Positions 23,831 through 36,627 of a stretch of DNA of 64,000 nt are shown in pieces (position 1 is the first letter of the stretch; the number at the start of each line of letters is the position of its first letter). The notes below the pieces were generated by a model that saw nothing but the letters and a program-made list of their open reading frames with translations, was not told the origin of the DNA and did no database searches. Source of the DNA: Struthidea cinerea (taxonomy: Eukaryota > Chordata > Aves > Passeriformes > Corcoracidae); the NCBI GenBank assembly GCA_013397865.1, contig VZTI01000613.1, positions 325,840 to 389,839 of the forward strand, read 5' to 3'. The position numbers and the translations under genes are program-made.

Positions 23831-26800
23831 GTTTGTAGAGGAAGTTTCAATTTCTCAAAATAATTTGATTCTGAGACTACAAGTTTTGAATACCAAATAC
23901 CACACAGTTAGTAGTGAACTCAGGACAGAAGGAACAGTTTGCATTTGCCACACGAACCTAACCACCCTCAAGATGAGGACAAAGAATTGACCCAACCAAT
24001 TCTTAATTCAAAGGCAGCTCAGCACACTGCACTGTGTCTGCTTTGGGATTATGGTTTTTTATTTGAAAAACAACAGGCTCAGCACATCTGAGTGGCACAG
24101 GACAGGTTACAAGCTTCATGAAGCCAATATGGGAATTTACTGAGGAGCTGTGTAGATATTTAATAAGTTTACATTAAAAAAATTAGGAACATCTACTTAG
24201 TAGGACTTCTCCTACCTATTATGGTATTATCAAACAAAACAAGAATGCCTGGTATTAAAGCTAACATGGCTTATGCCTCTATCAGTGTTCTCTAGGCTGA
24301 TAAAGTCCTCCCTATGTCTCACTAGACCAAATTACCTGCTTGCTGACTTTATTACTCTCAAGGATTTAAATAATTACCAAAAAAGGGTATTTTGCCAGCC
24401 TGACTTCCAAAAAGCCCTATCTCTTCTCCAGCCTTCACTAATGCAGGAAGTGTATTTGTCTCCATCTCCTTAAACTCAGTCACCCCAATGTTTGCCACAG
24501 AATCTCTTGAAAGTCATCAAGTTCAAGCTTTTCTTGAGAAGCAGAGAAGTTGTTCCCAGAATCCCAAATTTTTACAGAGAAAACTTGACAGCAGCATTTT
24601 CTTTTATGAGAAAATACTAACCTGAGCAAGTACAGGAGAAGTACTTGTCAGTTTTTGGACAGTTTTCCAGAAAATCTGAGTCTTTGGGGGAAGTGTTCTA
24701 GTGACACCTCTCCCAGTACATATTCCAGCCTCAGGTAGTTGGCAGGGCTGTTTTCTCCGTTCCAGTGTGCACACTGTAAAAAGAAACTGGAGTCTCTAAG
24801 TATGTTACAGCATTCTAGAGTGCTGGTGTAGGCTTTGAACCAAAGCAAATTTATGCATCACTGGGGTGCTAATCTGTGCCACCAACCCAGAAAAGTCTCA
24901 GGGCAGTTAAGTAACAAGTCTGTTTCCCATGGCATGGGTTAAAGTTCTTATGGACTGTGACTAAACATAGTTTGACTCCAGATATTACAGTTCCTTGGGG
25001 TTGCTGGAGTCCTTCCCACCTTGATCTGGTCAATGAACCAGGATTTATCCATTCAGAAGAAAACAAGCGTGTGCTAGTAACTACCTAAGCAATGACTTCT
25101 GAGGACAGTAACCGCAGCGTGCTCTTGTCAACATGGAAGCTTTGTCAGCAAAGAGCCAGAGCAGATCCCAAGTCTGACACGGATGGAAGAAGAGAACAGA
25201 ATCTTTTATAATGCCACCAATATTTCTATGAAGTCAAGAGCAGGTGAATCTATGGAGAAGCTAAGTAAACACTCTTGAAAGTGCAGCTATTCAAAAATAA
25301 AACAGATGGCATCTTTGCTATCCACACAGAATTGGTGAATCACAAATGACTTGAAACATAGACATGTTCCCTGTATACTCACCATCAATATCCCAAACAA
25401 GTTCAGGGAATTAATGTGGAACAATAAAGCAATACCTGGAATGATGTGATGGAAACAAGCTGCATTTTTTCACCAGTGTACTGAAACAGCAAGGTGCAAA
25501 ATGCTACTGCAGATGATCATACTTTTAGCATCCTTCCTAGTCACACACAAGGTATGAAATGAAAAAGAAAAAGCAAAAAAGGCAAGTCGCATATTCTGGA
25601 AAACTTTCTGGAAATGGGATCTTACTAGGCTGAAGAAATGACTCACAGTAGAGCAATGGGAATGAGATTGGACAAAAGCATGGGTAAAAATCATAATAAG
25701 AAATAAGAAAAAGAGCTCAATTCACATGATTCTATGATGGAAAGCACAGGGTTTTTTGGATGTTGGCATTTTTTTAATTTCATGAAAGCAGTTTTAGGCC
25801 CCTTTTAAAAGTTATTATTTTGATTTCTTTTACAACCATATCCTTGCCTCAGCAATCAGGTGAAGACCTGAAATGTGCTTTGTCTTGATTGAAACAACAA
25901 ATCCCCCAGCTGAAATGCACTTAGCCTGAGGATATATCATTGTCAGAACTAAAATTGTTACAGCACATCCAAGACTAATAATTTAGAAAAAGGAGATGTG
26001 CAGAACAGACCCATTTGAGATTTTCACCTGTGGAAGCCTCTGCACAAAGCTGACATCGGTCAGGATGACATAAGAACATCTCCATATGGTTTGGAGTAGC
26101 CCTGTGTGATCTAACTTGCATCCCCACAGCAAGCTGAGCACTGCAACAGGCAGCACAGCACCAGGTTTTACTGAGAGAGGCAGGACTAGATAAAATAACA
26201 ACAGGAGTTCCCCTCATAACCAGTCATAATTAACAGCAGTTCGCATTTCCAAGAATTAAAGAGCGCAAAAGACTTGGAGCAGATCTCTGGGGAAACAGTT
26301 ACTGCCCTACCCTGGAAACACCCATCAAACCAGTCTGTGTGACTGTCACTGTGCTACAGCACGAACCAAACCAGGGACCAAGGTCTCCCAAAACACATTT
26401 CATGCTGCACATCCTGCAGCTTCATCTTTGTGATCAGATGTCTACTTGCACCTAAGCACTGAAGTAACCATTTTATTCCCCATCACCAGGGTCCTTTAAA
26501 AGCCAAATTCAAATACAAATGAATATAAAGTAGTTACCTTTATAAAAGCTTTATGTTTTTTTCCTTTTTAATTTTCATATATTGACCTAATATTCATGTC
26601 CCTTAAAAACATTAAAAAAAACCCCAAAACTAAATTATAGATCACTCTCTGTTTTCTGTGGCACATATATGCTACGCTCTATAGACAGGTGCACTGGTAG
26701 GGCACAGCACAGCTGTAAAAGCATTCTCTTAGGATTTTAGGAAAACACAACAGCTGAGAAACCACTCAACACTCTATGTTTATGAATCAATCTTACCCTT

Positions 26801-29700
26801 GAAAGTAATAATTAAGAATATATGCATTAAAGAGTTAAAATTGACTTACCAGCTTAGGCTATCCAAGGCAAAACGTGAACAAGTTGCTGGTAATTGTCCA
26901 CTGTCTTCCTTCAATGAATCACATTAGCTCTGCTGTCTCTGCTGGCTCAGCCTCTGGGCAGAATGAGTAAATCTCTTCCTTACACTGCATGAATGATCAG
27001 ATATGAAAAAGCCTATTACTAGTAATTACTGAAGTCCAAGATTGCTGCTAAAGCCTCAGAGCAAAACAGTATTTAAAGCAAGTAGTGTTGTATCACAGGT
27101 AGAATGTTTGGTGCCTTAACTCTGTCCCAGTTACCTGTGCAGCTGTAGGAGTGACTAATATGTGAAACCTCCATGTGAGAGATGCTGTGACTTCTTTGTG
27201 CTTTTAGCTGTTGTAGCCTTTAAAATTGATCAGCAGCACAGCGTGCAAATAGAAAAAATAATTACAGCCAGAGTAAACAAAACTGTGATTGCAATTAATT
27301 TGCCATGAAGTATGAGCAAGAAGACATTAATGCAGCCATCCTCAAGCAGTTGCTTTTATGCTAAAACAGTAAAAGGAGGGTGGGGGAAATTCACAGTGCA
27401 GTAGTGCTTGTTGCATGTGATGTATTGTTTCTTCTTTCTCCAAGCAAGCTACCACTACAGCTGTCTGCAATCATAGCAACAAAAGCAGCAACCATAGCTG
27501 TGGGACATCTGCAACATCACTGGAAAGCTCCCAGCCTGAACAGGTTACGCCTCAAAAAGATTATTAAATGGATAACAAAACCACACTCTATGGATGTTTC
27601 AGCTAAAGCAGATCCTGTAATGTCTGTATTAGGAGCTTCCAAAATAGTAGAACAGTGATATTTCAAAATCTCTTTTTTTTTTTTTTTTTTAACTATTGGG
27701 CAAAAAAAAGCAAATGCTGGAACCCACAGAAACCCACAAAAATGTTACAAAGTCGAATATGGAATATTTGAAATACCCATATACAGAATTCTAAAAACAG
27801 TGAAGGTGACAATCAAAGATAAACAACAATCTAGAAAATTGTTATCCTTCTAGACAGTCCACTGGGTTAAATTCATGCAACCAGAATGCTCCAGTGCAAC
27901 ATCTGATAATAGAAAAGAACCAAAACACACCAGTTCCTGGGTCTGTCATAGCCAGTGACCATTAATACCTACAGAAAAAGTATTTTTGATTGCTTTTTAG
28001 GAGATACCAGAGCTACTCTTACAATCTGCTGAAATTTTTTCCCTGGATTTATTCAGACATGATGCTTGATTTTTGGAAAATGTTGGAAACATCCCAAAAT
28101 CTGTTGATCAGCCTGATTCTCCCACACTTCAAATCTCAGCTAAGGATGCTGTGCCTCATACCCAAATGCATCCATTTGCTCAAGTAGCTGAAGCTAAAAT
28201 GTAGTCCTGGGCCTGATGTTTGTATGTCATGGATCTTGAAGTTAATCGGTATTTTTTAAATCAATCTGGATATGGATCAAACCATTCTTTGGGGGGTTTT
28301 CCACAGGCACACGGGCATGCCTATTCACGTGTGTGTAAACATGCACACAGATGTATTTCCAGGGCATAAGGAGAATATCCAATGCAAATAGTTACATGCT
28401 TTGCTGCAGCGCAGAATTGCAACGTGCTATTACAATATTCTGTGCACGACATTCCTTCTCCTGTACCATGAAAATCACAGGCCATCCGTGTACAGGACTC
28501 CCTCTTTTGTTCAGCTCCTTCCAAGGATCATTAGTCAGAGAGCTGACTGAGGTCACTGCTCCTTGCCAACAGGAGGAAATTGGAAATCTTTTGAAAACCA
28601 CCAAATACCTCTTTAACACTGAGATACTATCTGGAAATAAGCATGCTGAAAATCTGAAATGTCTAAATCAGTTAAAAATAAATGTAAGCCTAAGAATTCC
28701 ATTTTCAGTGCTGTGTTAAATAGGGATGATTCTTCTGAGTCAAAATCCCCAATTAAGGTTTTTTTTGGTCTGTACAGACCTCATCTAAGGAACTCACTTG
28801 TAAAGGAATTCTCAATTTCCAACTGTTTTCAGGAGGAAAATCTAAAGCGAATTTGCAGAAATTAGTCTATTCTTAAACATTTTCTAGCAATTTCTCGTTG
28901 CAGTTCAATACTTCTCTCCTTTCTCCCTTCAGCTTGGTGGGAAGCAGCCCTTTTACAATTGCCATTTCAAATATTTAAATGCTTAGGCCTTTTTCTACCC
29001 AAACAGTATTTAGTAGATAGTAAAAGTCAGGAATTTTTCTTGTCCGAGCCTAGTTCTGTGAAATACAATTAGGTTTTTTTGTATCAAGTAAATATATTTA
29101 TAATCTTCTTGACCTATTCATTAGCTTGTTCAAAAGCCCGAAGACACAAAACAATGCTCAGTAAGGTAAAAGAAGTAATCATATATTTAGCAAATGATAA
29201 AAAATGAAATTATTAAAAACGATTACTGAATGTTTGTAAATAAGTGTGAGAGGCACCTACACCCACTTCCGGAAATGAAGAAGACTAAAAGACCTACAGA
29301 AACAATCCCCTGGGTTTATGATAAAACACATGGAAGCAGATCCTTTAGTCTGATCTCCCGCAGAAACCTGCCCATCCTCAGCCTCTGATGCTTCCATTAG
29401 AGGACAGAGAAGTCATCCAGTTATTATTGTGCTTGCATTCCACTGTTCATGGTCGCACAGAGTATTTTGCAGGCTGTACTTACACTGTTGACCTAAACCT
29501 ATTGCGACAGGTTTTCCTTCCATGATTGATGAGTCTGAAAGTTCCCTACATGCAGCACACAACGAGAGCTGATCCCACAAGCTGCTATTGTTCTTACTGC
29601 TGCTAAAGCTGCACGTTTTTGTGAAGATGTACGTTTAGTGGTACATTTTGTTTAAAGAGGCCACCCAAATTGGCTGATTCAGTGACAGTCACCCAAACCT
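23831..29700. other. Non-coding stretch, no recognised gene
   Basis: AT-rich. Several short segments with donor and acceptor look-alikes occur (for example near 25380-25500, 26030-26130, 26840 and 29480), none with a recognisable peptide. A run of 18 T lies at 27673-27690. Confidence 0.5.
27673..27690. repeat. T homopolymer (18 bp)
   Basis: Uninterrupted T run. It is not followed by an obvious SINE or retrocopy body. Confidence 0.85.
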
Positions 29701-29804
29701 TCACCCTGTGTTGTTCTCAGCTTCACACAACGCAGGTGTTTTTAGCGTTATGTTGGCCATTAACTCCATCTAGCAAATTCTGTTCGTTCCTTCCGGCCAC
29801 TGGG

Positions 29805-30045
29805 ACGTTTTTGGGATGAGGGAGGCGAGGGATGAGGAGCTCTGTGTAAGGTCTCGGGCTTTCGCGTCCTCCCTCGATCGATAGGTGGCAGCGTCCACCC
29901 AGTTCTCCCAAATCCTGGCGTGCTCCCTGGAGCGGCGGCCGCGCAGGGACCGCCTTGTCCCCAGGACGCGACGTCCTCGCAGACGGCACTCCGTGCCCAG
30001 AAACCAGCGTTCCCGTGTTTCGTATCGCATGCGCCGTGCTTGTGA
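29805..30045. promoter_or_regulatory. Short CpG-rich patch, possible promoter
   Basis: The patch is about 240 bp and holds more than twenty CpG dinucleotides, including GCGGCGGCCGCGC and GACGCGACG, in otherwise CpG-poor DNA. It could be an alternative promoter for a minus-strand transcript, since a strong donor CAGT/GTAAGTACAG lies about 330 bp downstream (exon end 29484) and an ATG at about 29523 could be an upstream ORF. Alternatively it is a fragment of an inserted GC-rich element. Overlapping open frames on both strands follow from the GC content. Confidence 0.35.
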
Positions 30046-30104
30046 ACAACATTTGGTTTTTCCCACTAGAAACCGGGTGGGAAGTTTGGAGCGAAGAAAC
30101 TCAC

Positions 30105-30195
30105 ATGGAGCCTGACTTCACTTGCAAATAAGTCAATGGCAAAGCTGTTGCCATCATAAGAGACAAAGCTGTATTTTACACTGTTCATAATCACA
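30105..30195 (-). CDS. Exon-like segment, unidentified protein
   Basis: A 91-bp segment lies between a pyrimidine-rich acceptor (TTTGTTCTTTTAG) and the donor CAT/GTGAGT on the minus strand. Only one frame is open. After one leading base it encodes VIMNSVKYSFVSYDGNSFAI then DLFASEVRLH and ends in phase 0. The alternating polar and hydrophobic residues look like beta strands. I do not recognise the family. Phase 0 would allow joining to the segment at 23282. It lies just 5' (on the minus strand) of a CpG-rich patch. It could be an upstream ANKFN1 exon, an exon of another gene, or chance. Confidence 0.3.
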
Positions 30196-33109
30196 CTAAA
30201 AGAACAAATATTGCTCAAATATCAGATCTCCGTCTGCTGTCGCAGCAATGGACCCAGGCAGATTGGATACCTGGGATTGGGATCTCCACCCCCCTCCCAA
30301 AGTAACATGTTCAGCCTAACTCTGTCTGGCATCTGTGTGCACTCTCATTTTAAAAATCCATTACTAGAAACGTAGTTAAAGTGACTCTTCTCCTTTAAGC
30401 AAGATAATGGGGTGGTTTTTTTCATACAGTCAAAAGTATTCAGTGGGAAAGGTAAAATAAAAACAAAACAACCCCCCCCAAACAAACGTATCAAAGCATA
30501 CCTTTCTTTGTCCCCACACTCATTCTTTCTTGCACATTTTTATACATATAAGGTACTGTAGTAAATTCCAACTCTGGTTTTGGCAATTCCTGCCTCTCTG
30601 GCTCCTTGTTTACCTATCATCTTTCACACATACCCCCTTGCCAATTTGTTAATTCTCTGTCCTATTCCCTGGTTTCTTGTGTTTCTTCAAGGACATTGAT
30701 CTGAGTCTTACTGTTTCACTAGTTACTTTAGCCAATGTTCTTGATCCAAATCCACAGCAAATAACCTATTATCCACAGAGACACAGAAGTATTCAGTATG
30801 CTTATAAAAAAGACAATTATTTCCCAGTTCATCAGTCACAGACGTGATCAAACTTGAAAAATTCTGAAGATGTGAGTGAAGAAAAAATAATTGTGTTTGG
30901 ACTAAGTTTAGAAAAGAATTTTTCCAAGTGTTCTGAAATATTTGAGGCACCCGTGGTGTAAGTGAGCAAATGGAACCGGGCTTGGCAGCCCTGGCTCCCC
31001 CAGGCTTCCTCTGTAGCCACGGCTCCCAACCCACGGTTCTGCCAGCCCAGCCTGGAATCCGGCACACCCAGGCTCTGCTGCAGGGCTGAAGTTGGCAGAT
31101 GCACCAGTGCCTGGGGCTTGCAGACTCCCACTTCCCGAGGAAGGATGCAGTGGGGAGGAGTTCTCCATCTTTGTGGCAGCTATGGACTTGCTGCTTGTAT
31201 TTCACAATATGATTTTAGATGAACTAGCGGAAACTCAGAACTTTCTGGTCAGAATTCTTTAAAGACGGCGTGTCTTTCATGCAGTCACAGTGGCTTTTTC
31301 AACCCTGCTAGTCTTTTTACTTGGAAAATTCCTGAGAATAATAATTCCTGGCTGCAGTGGAATAGAATCAGGCCTGGGCTGCCAGAGCCACAAAACTACT
31401 GAGTCATTTGGGATCTTTTCGAGTGTTAGTTAGGGTAAACAGAAATAAAATAATATAAGAAGTCCATCAGCTCCTCAAAGCCCCTCCTGTTTGAATCAAG
31501 GAATCAAAGAGCAGCTGCTGTTACCTATCAAGAGGTGTGCTTGGGAATGCTGCTCTACTGCAAAACCAACGCTGAGCAGAGCTCTTTGCTGATGGTTCCT
31601 GCAGTTGTTCCCCAGATTAGGAAAAATCCCTAAATCTGTGCAAACACATCCTGCTTCAGAAAGCCTATAAAAGTACATAAGGCCATTGGACATGTCTGAA
31701 AATATTGCTGTTCCTCAGAAACCAATTACCCAGCTGAACATCATGGAAATAATGAAGTTGTCAGCGACAACAGGCGGCTGTGATGTTTTGTCAGCCTCCT
31801 GTTGATTATGTTATCTAGTCAGACACTCCAGACAGAGATAATTTATGCCATGTATTGTTTAGCCATGACTACTCCCAGCTGCACTGCATTTAATTCAAGT
31901 TACAGCAGAACATTTTACAAACAGAAATTAACAGGCTTTTCATAGCTGGCAATTTCTAGATTAGGAAAGAATAAAGAAAAAACCAGAATTTAGTGAAGTT
32001 GAGCATGGAACAAAGCTGGACAGAGGCAGACACACACCATCCCAGAGAAGCACCTTCTTTTTTAAGCTAAAGACATGTTCAGGCTTGTGACACAGTCTTT
32101 AAAAAGAACAAAAAGACCATATAAGTACATGGATAGATGTCATTGCAACTTTTGGATGATTGTAGTAATTAGCAGTGTACTTATTAATATAAGGCCTATT
32201 TCCAAAGATTGATCTCCCTTTTCTTCAATACTTGTTGTATAAGAGCATCTATTATAAAGTACTACAGGAGTGTCATTATTTTTCATACTGAATAAAGAAA
32301 CAATTTAGATAACAGAAGAACAAGTTCCTGCTGATCTGTGATCCCCAAGCACTGCTGATTTCCCCAAGCAGATAAGAGAAGTGTGCTTGCCCTGATAAAA
32401 GCAGAAGTCTGTTTATGGGCAATGACTTTAACATATTAAAACCAGACATTTAAAAAGAAACACATACACAAAACCAAGAGCAAAAACTAATCCCCCACCA
32501 AACAAATCACAAAAAACCCCAGAGTAAGGTACCATTTCAGGAAAACTGCTACTGAGGACAAAGAGTGCGAAGAGAGGGGCTATTTTCAAAGGGTAACGTT
32601 TACCTGGGGAGAATAATTTGTTTAGATCCTGATGGAGAGAGATTGTTCTAGACACCAACAATTCAAACCAAGAGCTCATTTGTCTGCATTATTGGAGGAA
32701 GAACCACAAGGAGATCTGTCTCCCTGGACCAGTTTTTGTGAATAGCCCTAGAGGTTATCTTTGCAGTAGGGAAGCATCCCCCTTCCTGGCTGTGAGCATT
32801 TTCCACAGGCTGGAATTCATACTGCAGTCATTTGGTCTTTTGTGGCTGTTCATTTACATTTGAGTTTAAATGAAAATAACTCTGAGGAATTCCAAACCAA
32901 TGTCTCACAGGAGCAAAGCAAAATCCTAAACAGAATAGAAGTGATTGCTGTGAAGTAATTCTAGATTTGCGAGTGCCATTCTTTTTTACAATGGGTTCAA
33001 ATGAACATTTAAACATTCATTTTTGCTGAGCAGTTGTGATAGCTTGAAATAATGAAGATCCAAGGTTTACTGCAGAGGCAATGCACATGGACATAACAGT
33101 TTTTGTTGA

Positions 33110-33151
33110 AACCTTTTTATAGTTTAGAGAAAACTTTTTATAGTTTAGAGA
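33110..33151. repeat. 21-bp tandem pair
   Basis: Two adjacent copies of AACCTTTTTATAGTTTAGAGA differ at one base. Confidence 0.8.
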
Positions 33152-36100
33152 GACAAGGACATATGATTGTTTATCTTTTAAAAGGGGTGCGGGGCACAGC
33201 AAAATCAGTGCCAAAATTCGAAATATGGGATTGTTCTTTCCTCAAGTACAACATTTCAATAAAAGTGAAATCAAAAGGCAGGAAGTGCAACCAAATCTTT
33301 TCTGTTTAGAACATAGCAGATCTGTAACATACTTTGCCAAAAATCATTCCTTTTTATTGTAGTGGAGGCTTTTAAAAACTGGAGTGGTGAGAATAGCAGA
33401 TCATGAAAATATCTTCTCATCACTTTTCTTAAGCTCTAAACCTGATGAATCTGTTCCCTTTCAGTTAGTCATGTCAGCCTCTCACTGAGCAATAAACATC
33501 AGTACTTGGCCTTGCTGTGTTGCCATGAGTCCCATCTCCACCACACAAACAAGATCAGAATACAAAGTGATAATTGCTCCCTAATGAGCACACACTTTTT
33601 GGATGGATTTAGTTCACAGCCTCTCTTCCCATTTCTCTCTTCATCACATCCAAGCTAATGCATCAACCAACTCCAAAAGTGAGAAATTAATCTGAAATAA
33701 ACTCCTACTTTTCATGGCTGGTTGCAGCATGCCTTACTCTGTTTTCCAACAGGTCAAAGAGAATCTGATTCAGGCTATAAAATTGTTGTTTTTATCTCCC
33801 ATATTCAAACTCTGACTTAGCAAAATCCTTGGAAAACAGCCTTCAGGCCAGTTCTTCAGGAGGGCTTGTGGTATAGGCCAAATCCTGACATGTTAGCAGA
33901 AGTCTATGAACTTCCATCCTGTTCATAGCCCCTCTGGGACATGCTTTACTCCTTCTCACCCACCCTCAAATCAGAAAGAACAGTGCTGGTTAATCTTGGG
34001 GCAGGAGGTGCTTAGAGCACACAACAGGACTCTGGCAAGTGCCCAGATCCACTGTGGGTGGGACAACTCAAGGCCAGAGCTGGTTTAGTCTCAGGACCTT
34101 TAGTTCTTTAAATCATGCTAAAGCACTTGTTAGTCCTAGAATAGACATTGGCTGGGAAAACCTTTGCGATATCATGCTCACATGCCCTAAAAGTTTCTTG
34201 TATGGAACGTTTGGTTATCAGACTTATGTTTCAGTTACATGCAGCAAATTGAAAATATTAAAAATTAACTTCAAAAACTGTAGAACCCCAACTCCCCAAC
34301 AGCTTATTATAAATAACTACTACCTATATTTTATAAATGAGGTACTTCAAAAGTGTTTGTACATCACCATCCAGTTATTACATTCATTAGTGTTGTCACA
34401 GGTGACAGATGGGAAATATAATTTGCTGCTGTGTTAAAAGATTGAATATGGATTTGGAAACGAGGACTTGTGGTCCAATGAAACAACACTCTCTGCAGCC
34501 AGCAGTGCTGATCTGATTTCATCTGAATTGTGTTAATAAATATTTGCAAAACCAGGCAGCTTAGGTGGCTTAATTAAGAAAACACTTGGTTTTCACCTTT
34601 AGTAATTAATTTCCTTCAGGGTCAGCATTTGGTGGTCTTACAGCTATTGCCCAAACTTCTACACACTTTGGGATGATTAATGATCTCTGTTCTGGAAAAT
34701 TATGAGGTGCTATAAGGAAAAATTAACTGAATTCACACAATGTGAAACCTCTCACTGAGTACCTTTGCTCTGCATTTTTGTTTAAAAGGGGCATGGTCTG
34801 TATGAATGTGTGTCATAGAAAACCTGTAATGAGTACCCCACAAACCTGCATGGAATTCTCTCACGTGGTAATGCAGCCAGTCAGTCTCTGCTATAGGCAA
34901 CACTGGGCCCAAGTGAAATCTTACAGATATGCAGTGCTGGCAAGAGAATTACCCTTCAAATAGCACTGATCAAGGTGACACCTGAGCCTCGGGACCGAAA
35001 GAAATGTTCAGGGTTTTACTTCAGATGCTCTTCTTGGTTGCAGCATCAGCCATCCTCCCAAAAATATCCCCTCATACATACACACAAAGCACAAACACAA
35101 AAATGTGCACATTTACCACACCAATTTTAAGATCTGCTTTGTGACTTCTTAAAAACTGGTAAATAATATGCTTCAGGTCATGTTCTGCAGCATTTCACTC
35201 AATGCAGGTCTTTTGAATGATTTCAGCTGAGAATATGCATTGCCTCTTTGCAGACATCATTCTGGGAGAACTCATTCTGGGCCTTTTCCCCTTTTCCAAA
35301 CAGGCACAATTGCAACAGATTCCATACAACATCCAGCGTTGCTACTCAGCTGGAAGAAAAGCCATGGATTTGCAATGAGGTGGACAATAGTTTATTATAT
35401 ACAATCCTCTAACAGAAAATCTTGTCTCCAGCAGTTTGGAAGCACCTGATCTGTTCTGTTGCCTGTACTTTCTAATAAAACTGTGTAGTTTGGTAGTTTG
35501 GTTTTAATTAGGGGCCATAATTAGTAAGAACTTGAAAATTAGCCACTATCAGTATGCAGGGTGAATTTGTTGTCTGGCTTCATCTTTTATCTAAATTGGC
35601 TGAAAACCAGAAGGTTAATTTGGTTATTCCAGCTGCATTTGAGAAGAAGCAGAGTTAAACATGAATCACTGGGTTTGTTCTAAGAATTGCTGGTGCAGAT
35701 GGCTCTGCTGCCTGCTGTTCAATACAAATAAGGTGACTTTTCTTGAAAGAAATATTGAACTACAGAGAGGGAGAAAAAAAGCCAAGCTGGTATGAACAAC
35801 TTCAACTTTGAATCATAGATAAAGAGGAACCATGAAAAAAATATAAAAAACATCCATTTTAAATTTTTAACAAAGCAGGTTTCAGTGACAGAGTAATCCC
35901 TTTTACAATATTCTACCAGAAGACCGAGATACATTTTCACACTGACTTCAGTACAGAGATGGGTGTTTTGTACTGGAATCACTGCTCTAAGTACAAACAC
36001 TCAAAAGTTTCATGGATTGCAAATAGATGGAACAGGAAAATGAAAGTAGGGAGAGTGTAGGGAGAGTTTATCTAATGGTCACTCAGTGTACCTGTGAGAG

Positions 36101-36485
36101 AGCTGGAACTGGACATTAATATTGTTCCAGTGCCTATTTTTCCCTCATGATATGGGTCAACAGAAATGTTGGAATTTCGTCCAATTTTGGCTCATTTGAC
36201 TTTTATTTTACACCCTCCCCCCTTCAAGAAGTTACCATGGCACTGAATTTTCAAATTACTGACATGCTACATTGATACTTGTGTTTGAAAAGCCCACAGA
36301 TTAGATTACATGACGATAGAACAGAATAAAGCTGGTGGCCAATGAATGATTCCATCATCTTTCTTTAAATGAGTCTATATTAAAAGCCATCTGAACACTA
36401 AGAAATGAACCTGTACTTCAGCAAAAGCTAGAGTGCTAGTATTTTGGTTTCATAGGAAAGTTTGATTACTGAGCCCATTATTATA

Positions 36486-36627
36486 TCACAGTCTCACAGT
36501 TTAAATACAACTGTGAGACCGTGACATCATCTTTTTATAATACAGTTCTTCAGCTTTTCTGAAGAACACCCAGACACTCAAAAAAAAAATTGTTCAAAGA
36601 GGTGCAGTCCTTAAAGAACAATTTTTT
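36486..36627. repeat. Cluster of three consecutive hairpins
   Basis: Hairpin 1 has arms 36486-36501 and 36509-36524 (core CACAGTTT.. with GTCTCACAGTT), 16 bp with one mismatch and a 7-nt loop. Hairpin 2 is GTTCTTCAG (36545) with CTGAAGAAC (36559), 9 bp perfect with a 5-nt loop. Hairpin 3 is AAAAAATTGTTC (36584) with GAACAATTTTTT (36616), 12 bp perfect with a 20-nt loop. All fall within 142 bp. No known family was recognised. Confidence 0.75.

Noticed and set aside
25381..25490. Exon-like stretches ending at a strong GATG/GTGAGTATAC donor on the minus strand
   Set aside because: The frame compatible with the TTTCAG acceptor hits a stop before the donor, or needs a weak alternative donor; useful as a reminder of the background rate.
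26030..26135. Minus-strand segment between CACACAG and CAG/GTGAAA
   Set aside because: Open in one frame but weak donor and no recognisable peptide.
26846..26910. Minus-strand donor GCTG/GTAAGT with upstream AG sites
   Set aside because: Upstream acceptors lack a clear pyrimidine tract and no coding frame stands out.
30723..31205. 160-codon minus-strand open frame
   Set aside because: Follows from a locally GC-rich interval; overlapping frames on both strands are also open and no domain is recognisable.
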